Assembly: GCA_023441255.1 (NCBI GenBank) | Contig: JAEZPW010000397.1 | Location: forward strand, 1 to 8,570 | From: Acidobacteriota bacterium | Lineage (GTDB): Bacteria; Acidobacteriota; Terriglobia; Terriglobales; Acidobacteriaceae | Length of the DNA: 8,570 nt | Direction of reading: 5' to 3' | Shown: piece after piece, positions 1-5,623 of the stretch | Numbering within the stretch: position 1 is the stretch's first letter | How the letters are laid out: each line of letters opens with the position of its first letter | Notes under the pieces: generated by a model | The model's input: only the letters and a program-made list of their open reading frames with translations | Told to the model about the DNA's origin: nothing | Database searches by the model: none | Made by a program: the position numbers and the translations under genes

Positions 1-1
1 C

Positions 2-1888
2 AACGAAAAACTTGTTGAGAACGTTCGAGGCCTTAACCAGGAGAAGGGCTCCGTTCCCATACGTTTCTCCACGCCATCCGAGTTCTTCAATGTCGTTTCT
101 CGAGAATCCGACATCCGCGATATCTCGGGCGAGATTCCGTCATCGTGGCCCAACGTAATTTCGTCGTTGCCGCATCTCTGGGGTCTGGCTTCGCCCGCAA
201 CAAATACCCTGCTCACCGCCGAGAAGTTTGCCGCCATCAACCATGCCCTTGGGTATGCGAAGTACCCGCAGGGAGAATTCGACTTCCTCTGGCGCAAGCT
301 GCTCGAGTCGATGGACCACAACCACGATGGACAGGGCGGCCAGATTGGCGATGATCGCAAGAAGCAATACTCGCAACTGTCGCTCAATTGTGGCGGCGAA
401 ATCCTTCGCGACATGCTGCGGAACATCGCTGAACGGGTCGAGTTCGTCTACCCGAACAGCCATCCCATTATTGTGTTCAATTCGATGAACTGGAACCGCG
501 ATGACGTGGTGAACGCACACGTCACGCTCTATGGCCCAGTCGCGCCAGGCAATATCGACGACTACAAGCGCGGCATGCAGCTGATCGATGAGAAGGGGAG
601 CGCTGTTCCGTTCGAAATCACGCAATACAGCGAGAACATCTCTCGCGCACTCGAAGTGACATTTGTTGCCCGTGACGTTCCATCACTCGGATATCGTACC
701 TACTACCTTGTGCCTGCCGAAAAACCGCAGGACTTCGGGCCTGCCGGGACCGCAATCCTCGACGACGAGAAGGATCGCAAGGAGCCTCGTAGGGCCATGG
801 GCGAAGACGTCGTGGAGAACGAGTTCTACCGCGTCGCCGTGGACAAAGCTACCGGACGCGTGACGATCTTCGACAAGGAACTCGGTCGCACGGTCGTGCA
901 AGGCGCGGAGATCGTAGCCGTCGAAGAGCGTGGCGGAAACTACATCGGCATCGAACCGCCAAGCGGCCGCACGATCTTCGGCTCGGTCGATAGCGTTACC
1001 TTAGAGACCAATAGTCCAACTCGAGTCGTGCTTTCGGTGCGCGGACGTGTAGCCGACGTGTCCATTCAGCAGCGTTACAGCCTTTACCGTGGGCTCAAGC
1101 GGGTTGACGTGGAGAACGCAATCGAGTGGACAGGCGGCCGTTTCGTCCGCATTCAGCAGCTGTTCCCGACAGGCGACCCGAACGCGCAGATTACCTACGG
1201 CGTTCCATTTGGCGCGCAAAATGCGAACGACATCATGCCCGGCACCGGTCCGCACGTCTCTGACGAGATCACCAGGGAGTCTTGGCTGCAATCGCGACAG
1301 GTGCAAGACTGGGTCTATTCAAAGAGCAGCGACTTTGGCCTGACGATCGGATCGAACCATCAGTTGTACAAAATCGTCGACGGCGTCATCCGCGCCGAGA
1401 TGGTGCGCGGTGCGCGGTTCACTTCCGTTAAAGTTGTTCGCAACGACCAGGTCGGTTCGCTTCTATATCCTCCGGCCGGAACTTACAAGTTCCACTTTAC
1501 TCTGTCCTCCGCGCCCGGGGAGTGGCGCAAAGCAAAAGCCTACCGCACGGGAATGGACGCTGCTAATCCTCTCATTCCGGTCAGCGTGGTAGACAACGTT
1601 TCTCACAAGTCGCTGCCCTCCAAGCACTCGTTCCTTTCGCTGCAGGCCGATAACCTCGTTGTTAGCTCCTTAAAGAAAGCGGATACCGATTCATCTCTCG
1701 TCCTTCGCCTCTACGAAATTGAGGGTGTTGCCACTAAGACACCGCTGCTGTTCTCTGAACACAAACTGGACTTTCTCGAGCTAAATTTTCTTGAGGAGCC
1801 TCTGAACGATTCGAAGAGCATGTTGAGAGCTGCTCCGTATGAGATCAAGACGGTCAAGATAGACCCCGGAAATTCCAGAACCGAGTAG
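2..1888 (+). CDS. GH38 alpha-mannosidase-type glycoside hydrolase (C-terminal part, 5' truncated by window edge)
   Basis: The open frame runs in from the left edge, so only the last 628 residues are seen and the start is outside the window. The first ~40 visible residues (STPSEFF and around) match the end of the GH38 catalytic barrel. Next comes the helical middle domain (about residues 65-125, LLTAEKF then WRKLLESMDHNHDGQGG), followed by a long beta-rich C-terminal region (about 150-620) typical of GH38. In known GH38 enzymes a histidine of an HHDA-type motif in this middle domain binds the catalytic zinc. His108-Asp109 here (bases 323-328) is the likely equivalent. The nucleophile Asp and the other zinc ligands are upstream and cannot be checked. 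By family the enzyme should release alpha-mannosyl residues from glycans. The exact substrate is unknown, and related acidobacterial proteins are often named only glycosyl hydrolase-related. The gene ends in TAG. It is followed by a GH2 gene on the same strand, suggesting a shared glycan-degradation role. Confidence 0.82.
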   Translation, partial: NEKLVENVRGLNQEKGSVPIRFSTPSEFFNVVSRESDIRDISGEIPSSWPNVISSLPHLWGLASPATNTLLTAEKFAAINHALGYAKYPQGEFDFLWRKLLESMDHNHDGQGGQIGDDRKKQYSQLSLNCGGEILRDMLRNIAERVEFVYPNSHPIIVFNSMNWNRDDVVNAHVTLYGPVAPGNIDDYKRGMQLIDEKGSAVPFEITQYSENISRALEVTFVARDVPSLGYRTYYLVPAEKPQDFGPAGTAILDDEKDRKEPRRAMGEDVVENEFYRVAVDKATGRVTIFDKELGRTVVQGAEIVAVEERGGNYIGIEPPSGRTIFGSVDSVTLETNSPTRVVLSVRGRVADVSIQQRYSLYRGLKRVDVENAIEWTGGRFVRIQQLFPTGDPNAQITYGVPFGAQNANDIMPGTGPHVSDEITRESWLQSRQVQDWVYSKSSDFGLTIGSNHQLYKIVDGVIRAEMVRGARFTSVKVVRNDQVGSLLYPPAGTYKFHFTLSSAPGEWRKAKAYRTGMDAANPLIPVSVVDNVSHKSLPSKHSFLSLQADNLVVSSLKKADTDSSLVLRLYEIEGVATKTPLLFSEHKLDFLELNFLEEPLNDSKSMLRAAPYEIKTVKIDPGNSRTE

Positions 1889-1892
1889 CTCC

Positions 1893-1910
1893 ATAGCTTG
1901 GCGCAGCTAT
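1893..1910 (+). terminator. Weak hairpin just after the GH38 stop codon
   Basis: ATAGCT (1893-1898) and AGCTAT (1905-1910) are exact reverse complements around a 6-base loop, TGGCGC. The hairpin begins 5 bases after the GH38 stop. The stem is short and no T-run follows, so an efficient intrinsic terminator is doubtful. Some read-through into the GH2 gene is possible. Confidence 0.22.
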
Positions 1911-1969
1911 CGGCATCAGGTCTGTGCACCATTCTGGATACCCGTGTCAGAACGGTCCTTCTGATTTTG

Positions 1970-1998
1970 TTGTTTATTGACAGCAAGGCCTTTATAAA
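1970..1998 (+). promoter_or_regulatory. Candidate sigma70-type promoter upstream of the GH2 gene
   Basis: TTGTTT (1970-1975) and TATAAA (1993-1998) are separated by 17 bases, the ideal sigma70 spacing. The -10 element matches the consensus at 5 of 6 positions, the -35 at only 3 of 6. The surroundings are AT-rich compared with the rest of the window. The predicted start would lie near 2005, leaving a leader of about 175 bases before the GH2 ATG. This is a pattern match only. The rest of the 293-base gap holds a short hairpin, CGTGC/GCACG (2036-2040 and 2047-2051), and the inverted repeat listed separately. Confidence 0.35.
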
Positions 1999-2123
1999 CA
2001 AAGCGACGAGACTGTCTGGAACTGTAGAGACATTTCGTGCGGTATAGCACGCGTGGTAAACAGTCGATTCGGGAGAACTCGCCTGTAATCCGTGTGGGTT
2101 GCTAGTGTGACCCCAAACGATTT

Positions 2124-2134
2124 GTAACGCTTAC
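2124..2134 (+). promoter_or_regulatory. Candidate operator: GTAA-CGC-TTAC inverted repeat before the GH2 gene
   Basis: GTAACGCTTAC is an inverted repeat (GTAA/TTAC around CGC) ending 47 bases before the GH2 ATG and downstream of the candidate promoter. Sites of the form GTAA-N-TTAC are common targets of LacI-type regulators of sugar genes, but those usually have an even-length CG centre, whereas this centre is three bases. No regulator gene is present in the window. A short palindrome like this can arise by chance. Confidence 0.22.
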
Positions 2135-2181
2135 CGGTGGCCCTCGCCGGGCACGCCAATTCGTTCGAGATTATAGAGAAC

Positions 2182-4719
2182 ATGACAAAGACTGGTATTA
2201 CTCGCCGCAATCTGCTTGGTTCCGGACTAGCTCTTTCCGCTTGCTGCCTACTAGAAGGCACTGGATGGGCTCGCAATGCTGCGTTACTCGCAGACAATCT
2301 CGAAGGATCTGCAGCAGCGATCTCCGCCGTTGGCCCGCGCGAGCAGTTGCTGTTCGATTTCGGCTGGAAGTTCACGTTCGGTCACGGCACAGATCCAGCC
2401 AGGGATCTCGGATTCGGCTTCGGTCAGGGCGATTTTGCCAAAACCGGCGAATTCAAGTTTGCAAAGGCCGATTTCGACGATTCCAAATGGCGCACGCTCA
2501 ACCTGCCCCATGACTGGGCAGTTGAGCTGCCTTTTGTGCGCGATCAGGAACAGACTACGCATGGCTACAAGCCGCTTGGCCGCCGCTATCCTGAAACCAG
2601 CGTGGGCTGGTATCGCCGTGAGTTCGAGGTGCCAGCGAGCGACCTGGGCCGCCGCATCTGGGTCGAGTTCGACGGAGCCCTAAGAGATACGGTTGTCTTT
2701 GTAAATGGCTGTTTCATAGGTCGCAACGACCACGGCTACACTCCGTTCCGCTTCGATCTGACAGACTTCCTCGTCTATGGTGGACAGAACTACATCGCTG
2801 TTCGAGTCGATGCGAGTTTTGGTGATGGCTGGTTTTACGAAGGCGCCGGGATCTATCGACATGTCTGGCTCACCAAGACGGATGCAGTACATCTGGGCAA
2901 ATGGGATAGCACCGTTCGCACCACAGTAAACGGCAACTCAGGGACGCTGGCGTTGGCGACTGTCGTGCAGAACGAAGGCAAGCAGGCCGCAGCTGCCAAG
3001 GTCACCTGGAAGATCCTCGATCGCAAAGGCGCGACGGTTGCGACGGCAGTAGCCCCTGCACAGATGATCGCTGTCGACGGCTCTGCCACTTATAGCGCTA
3101 CTGCGAAACTTGCCAATCCTGCGCTGTGGTCTGTGGATGAACCCAATCTCTACTCGGCAATCGTGACGGTCGAGTCGAATGGCAAGGTGAGCGATGCCGA
3201 GCGCGTCAGCTTCGGAGTGCGCACGGCGGTGTTCGATGCGGACAAGGGCTTTTTCCTGAATGGCAAGCCTCTCAAGATTCAGGGCACTTGCAACCACCAT
3301 GACCACGCCGGAGTGGGTGCCGCATTGCCGGATCGATTGCAGTGGTTCCGTCTCGCCGTGCTGCGCGAGATGGGATGCAATGCAGTTCGCACTTCCCACA
3401 ACCAGCCCACGCCTGAGTGGGTCGAAGCCTGCGACCGCATGGGAATGATGATGATGTGTGAGACGCGACAGATGAGCTCGAATCCCGCGGGCATGAAGCA
3501 ACTCGAGCTGATGGTGAAGCGCTTCCGCAACTCGCCGTCGATCATTCTCTGGTCGGTGGGGAACGAGGAGTCGCAGCTGCAGAACCCCATGGCCGAGCAG
3601 GGCGCCAAGATCGCTTCAAGCATGGTACGTCTGTGCCACGCACTCGATCCGACGCGGGTTGTCTCCGGGGCCGTTAACGGGAACAACGAGAAAGGCGTGT
3701 CGGAGGCGTTCGACATTTTGGGATTCAACTACCAGTTGCCTTTCCCCGATGAATTTCACAAGAAGTATCCCAAGCGACCGGTTTACGGATCTGAGACTTC
3801 AAGTGCTGTCAGCACGCGCGGCGAATATGCGACCGATCCCATGCGGAACACCATGAACAGCTATGACGGCGTGGTGTCGTGGGGCGAAACGCCCGAACAA
3901 TGGTGGAACTTCTATGGAACGCGCGATTGGGCTGCTGGTGGGTTCGCGTGGACCGGCTTCGATTATCGCGGCGAACCGACGCCGTACGGCTGGCCTTCTA
4001 TCAACTCGCAGTTCGGCATCGTCGACATGTGCGGCTTCCCGAAGGACTACTTCTATTACTACAAAGCGTGGTGGAAGAATGAGCCGCTACTGCACCTCTT
4101 TCCGCACTGGGACTGGCAGGGACGTGAGGGGATTGAAGTAGCCGTGTGGGCTTATTCGAACCTGGACGAAGTAGAGTTATTCCTGAACGGCAAGAGCCTG
4201 GGAAGTCAAAAGGTTCCGCAGCTCGGCCACGTGGCGTGGAAAGTGAAGTACGAACCGGGCGTCATTGAGGCGCGCGCCTCCAAGAACGGCAGGGTGATTG
4301 TGACAGAGAAGCGCGAGACTACGGGACAGACGGTCGCAATCCGGCTCACGTCTGACCGCACCGAGATTAGTGCTGACGGTGAAGACGTAGCCGTTCTCAA
4401 GGTCGAAGCTCTCGACAAGGAAGGCCGGCCAGTGCCGACCGCCAACAACAAAATCGGCTTCAAGATTTCTGGTGACGGCGCGCTGATCGGCGTTGGCAAC
4501 GGCGATCCCAACTGCCAGGAGAGCGATAAGGATCCGAAGCGCTCGCTGTTCAACGGGCTTGCCCAAGTCATTGTGCAGTCGACCAGACAGCCCGGAGAAA
4601 TCCGCATCGAAGCCGTGAAAGAAGGATGGGAGGGTCCGGAACTGATGCCTGCCAAACTCGTCATAAGAACGAGGTCCGTAGAACACCGGCCTTCTGTGCC
4701 GACCACCAGACGGAGCTGA
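2182..4719 (+). CDS. GH2 beta-galactosidase-type glycoside hydrolase, Tat-exported
   Basis: This 845-residue GH2 enzyme is expected to hydrolyse terminal beta-galactosides (beta-glucuronide or another beta-linkage cannot be excluded) outside the cytoplasm. The ATG at 2182 puts a twin-arginine signal at the N terminus: Arg8-Arg9 in ITRRNLLGSG, then a short hydrophobic stretch. The domain order is a GH2 sugar-binding jelly roll (about 54-230, DFGWKF to WLTKT), an Ig-like domain (about 235-345), a TIM barrel (about 350-650), a DUF4982-like domain (about 650-700, VELFLNGKSLG) and a further Ig-like C-terminal domain (about 720-820). Catalytic residues are Glu462 as acid/base (WSVGNEES) and Glu538 as nucleophile (VYGSETSS). 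His372-His373-Asp374 lies in the conserved NHHD loop. FAWTGFDYRGEPTPYGWPS is a strong beta-galactosidase signature, and the CETRQMSSNP segment resembles GalA-type enzymes. The ribosome binding site is weak (AGAGA before the ATG). An in-frame GTG at 2137 would bury the Tat signal and is less likely. The gene follows the GH38 gene by 293 bases. Confidence 0.9.
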   Translation: MTKTGITRRNLLGSGLALSACCLLEGTGWARNAALLADNLEGSAAAISAVGPREQLLFDFGWKFTFGHGTDPARDLGFGFGQGDFAKTGEFKFAKADFDDSKWRTLNLPHDWAVELPFVRDQEQTTHGYKPLGRRYPETSVGWYRREFEVPASDLGRRIWVEFDGALRDTVVFVNGCFIGRNDHGYTPFRFDLTDFLVYGGQNYIAVRVDASFGDGWFYEGAGIYRHVWLTKTDAVHLGKWDSTVRTTVNGNSGTLALATVVQNEGKQAAAAKVTWKILDRKGATVATAVAPAQMIAVDGSATYSATAKLANPALWSVDEPNLYSAIVTVESNGKVSDAERVSFGVRTAVFDADKGFFLNGKPLKIQGTCNHHDHAGVGAALPDRLQWFRLAVLREMGCNAVRTSHNQPTPEWVEACDRMGMMMMCETRQMSSNPAGMKQLELMVKRFRNSPSIILWSVGNEESQLQNPMAEQGAKIASSMVRLCHALDPTRVVSGAVNGNNEKGVSEAFDILGFNYQLPFPDEFHKKYPKRPVYGSETSSAVSTRGEYATDPMRNTMNSYDGVVSWGETPEQWWNFYGTRDWAAGGFAWTGFDYRGEPTPYGWPSINSQFGIVDMCGFPKDYFYYYKAWWKNEPLLHLFPHWDWQGREGIEVAVWAYSNLDEVELFLNGKSLGSQKVPQLGHVAWKVKYEPGVIEARASKNGRVIVTEKRETTGQTVAIRLTSDRTEISADGEDVAVLKVEALDKEGRPVPTANNKIGFKISGDGALIGVGNGDPNCQESDKDPKRSLFNGLAQVIVQSTRQPGEIRIEAVKEGWEGPELMPAKLVIRTRSVEHRPSVPTTRRS

Positions 4720-4813
4720 GGTGTAGGGTGCGAGCCGTCACACGAGGGGTAAAGGCGCCTGGAAACACCGCCGGGGATCGTCGCGCTCTAGTAAGTCACC
4801 AAAAATGGGTTCA

Positions 4814-4830
4814 AGTGGCGGCACGCCGCT
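4814..4830 (+). terminator. GC-rich hairpin downstream of the GH2 gene
   Basis: AGTGGCG (4814-4820) pairs with CGCCGCT (4824-4830) over 7 pairs, one of them T-G, around the 3-base loop GCA. It lies about 95 bases after the GH2 stop. Only CTTAT follows, not a true T-run. It could be a weak terminator or a REP-like palindrome. Which one cannot be decided without seeing other copies in the genome. Confidence 0.28.
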
Positions 4831-4884
4831 CTTATGCAATGAGCAGTTGCGCAGGTAAATTCCTGTGCCTCGTCTGATTTGGTT

Positions 4885-4906
4885 GGAATCGATACGGAAT
4901 CGATAC
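4885..4906 (+). repeat. Exact 11-bp tandem duplication (GGAATCGATAC x2) upstream of the VOC gene
   Basis: GGAATCGATAC occurs at 4885-4895 and again, with no gap and no mismatch, at 4896-4906. Each copy contains the palindrome ATCGAT. The repeat ends 82 bases before the chosen VOC ATG. An 11-bp period is roughly one helical turn, so a protein binding both copies would sit on one face of the DNA. A simple slippage duplication is the other explanation. Confidence 0.9.
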
Positions 4907-4972
4907 ATTCGTGGTCCGGCCCGCGCCATTGGTGCATCGGATGTTTAAGACGCTGCCACGCTCTGATCGCAC

Positions 4973-4978
4973 AAGGAG
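4973..4978 (+). promoter_or_regulatory. Ribosome binding site that decides the VOC start
   Basis: AAGGAG matches the Shine-Dalgarno consensus and lies 10 bases before the ATG at 4989. It is the only good site near the three in-frame starts (4911, 4941, 4989), so it supports the shortest protein. Confidence 0.7.
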
Positions 4979-4988
4979 ACTCACGCAG

Positions 4989-5465
4989 ATGAAACCGAAG
5001 AACACGATCTGCCTCTGGTTCGACAAGGACGCACTCGACGCGGCGCGTTTCTACGCCTCCACCTTTCCGAACAGTGAAGTGACCGCCGTCCACAAGGCGC
5101 CTGCCGATTACCCGAGCGGCAAGGCGGGCGATGTCTTGACGGTGGAGTTCACCGTAATCGGCATTCCGTGTCTCGGTCTCAACGGCGGTCCGGCGTTCAG
5201 GCATAACGAGGCCTTCTCGTTCCAGATCGCAACGGACGATCAGGCCGAGACGGACCGCTACTGGAATGCTATCGTCGGCAATGGCGGCCAGGAAAGCGCG
5301 TGCGGTTGGTGCAAGGACCGCTGGGGCCTCTCCTGGCAGATCACCCCACGCGCGCTGACCGATGCTCTTGCGGCTGGTGGCGCTGAGGCAAAACGCGCGT
5401 TTGAAGCGATGATGCCGATGAGGAAGATCGATATCGCTACTATCGAATCAGCTCGACGCGGCTGA
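4989..5465 (+). CDS. VOC-fold protein, PhnB / 3-demethylubiquinone-9 3-methyltransferase-like domain family
   Basis: This protein of 158 residues fills one PhnB-like domain (Pfam PF06983 type) and is of normal length for the family. The N-terminal pattern CLWFDKDALDAARFYASTFP, with aromatic WF and FY separated by a helix, is the usual opening of these proteins. GIPCLGLNGGPAFRHNEAFS, then TDRYWNAI, GGQESACGWCKDRWGLSWQI and an Ala-rich tail are strongly conserved in the group. The fold is a cytoplasmic beta-alpha-beta-beta-beta module related to glyoxalase and bleomycin-resistance proteins. Despite the database name, these single-domain proteins are not shown to be methyltransferases, and their substrate is generally unknown. 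The ATG at 4989 has a good ribosome binding site. Upstream in-frame ATGs (4911, 4941) would add residues that do not look like the family. The gene stands alone, converging with the kinase gene. An 11-bp tandem duplication sits on each side. Confidence 0.85.
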   Translation: MKPKNTICLWFDKDALDAARFYASTFPNSEVTAVHKAPADYPSGKAGDVLTVEFTVIGIPCLGLNGGPAFRHNEAFSFQIATDDQAETDRYWNAIVGNGGQESACGWCKDRWGLSWQITPRALTDALAAGGAEAKRAFEAMMPMRKIDIATIESARRG

Positions 5466-5493
5466 CGACGGGAGGGGCCTCGAAGGCAGTGGC

Positions 5494-5516
5494 ACAGCGT
5501 CGTTCGCTGTTAATCC
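5494..5516 (+). terminator. Possible terminator after the VOC gene
   Basis: ACAGCG (5494-5499) pairs exactly with CGCTGT (5505-5510) around TCGTT. It begins 28 bases after the VOC stop. The following TAATCC is only weakly T-rich, with a CTTT further on. The stem is short, so this is tentative. Confidence 0.3.
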
Positions 5517-5531
5517 GCCTTTAATCCGCCT
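5510..5531 (+). repeat. Exact 11-bp tandem duplication (TTAATCCGCCT x2) in the convergent intergenic region
   Basis: TTAATCCGCCT occurs at 5510-5520 and again directly adjacent at 5521-5531, with no mismatch. It lies 45 bases after the VOC stop. It has the same unit length as the duplication at 4885-4906 but an unrelated sequence. Confidence 0.9.
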
Positions 5532-5596
5532 TCGACAGTCCCGAATCGTCGGCCATGGCCCTGGTCTTTCCCAAGCCCCACTGTATGCGGACAAGA

Positions 5597-5619
5597 GTGC
5601 AGTAGCGTATCTACTGCAC
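5597..5619 (-). terminator. Strong hairpin terminating the kinase gene
   Basis: GTGCAGTAG (5597-5605) and CTACTGCAC (5611-5619) form a perfect 9-bp stem around the 5-base loop CGTAT. Read on the minus strand, the hairpin begins 4 bases after the kinase TGA and is followed by TCTTGT, a modest T-rich tail. This placement and perfect pairing fit an intrinsic terminator. It could also block transcription arriving from the VOC side, although no T-run follows on the plus strand. Confidence 0.6.
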
Positions 5620-5623
5620 CACC

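Larger units (their letters stand above)
4720..4988. other. Intergenic region between the GH2 and VOC genes
   Basis: This 269-base stretch shows no convincing gene. A plus-strand frame running through the GH2 end (to 4877) and minus-strand frames crossing it have no recognisable motifs and overlap real genes. It holds the hairpin at 4814-4830, the 11-bp tandem repeat at 4885-4906 and the VOC ribosome binding site. No good sigma70 promoter was found. TTGGTT at 4879-4884 with GATACA at 4902-4907 has 17-base spacing but a poor -10 match. Confidence 0.6.

Noticed and set aside
1977..1998. TTGACA (1977-1982) as a perfect -35 element with TATAAA (1993-1998)
   Set aside because: The spacer is only 10 bases, far below the 16-18 needed for sigma70. 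TTGTTT at 1970 has the right spacing to the same -10.
2137..2181. GTG at 2137 as the start of the GH2 gene
   Set aside because: It adds 15 residues before the Tat signal, has no ribosome binding site, and would move the twin arginines away from the N terminus. The ATG at 2182 is preferred.
2938..3501. A 187-residue minus-strand open frame inside the GH2 gene
   Set aside because: It lies wholly opposite a well-supported catalytic barrel and shows no domain motif. GC-rich codon use commonly opens such antisense frames.
4808..4816. GGTTCAAGT resembling a tRNA T-arm
   Set aside because: The flanking bases do not pair to form a T-stem, and no anticodon arm or acceptor stem is present.
4626..4877. 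An 83-residue plus-strand frame starting in the GH2 end and running into the intergenic region
   Set aside because: Its first third overlaps GH2 coding sequence in another frame, and the composition is Arg/Cys-rich with no motif, as expected for a shadow frame.
4911..4988. ATGs at 4911 and 4941 as starts for the VOC gene
   Set aside because: The added residues do not fit the family's N terminus, and the only good ribosome binding site serves the ATG at 4989.
4788..5204. A 138-residue minus-strand open frame across the VOC start
   Set aside because: It overlaps the conserved VOC coding sequence, has no recognisable motif and no clear ribosome binding site.
5551..5560. GGCCATGGCC palindrome in the convergent intergenic region
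   Set aside because: It is a loopless 10-base palindrome, common by chance in GC-rich DNA, with nothing else marking it as a site.
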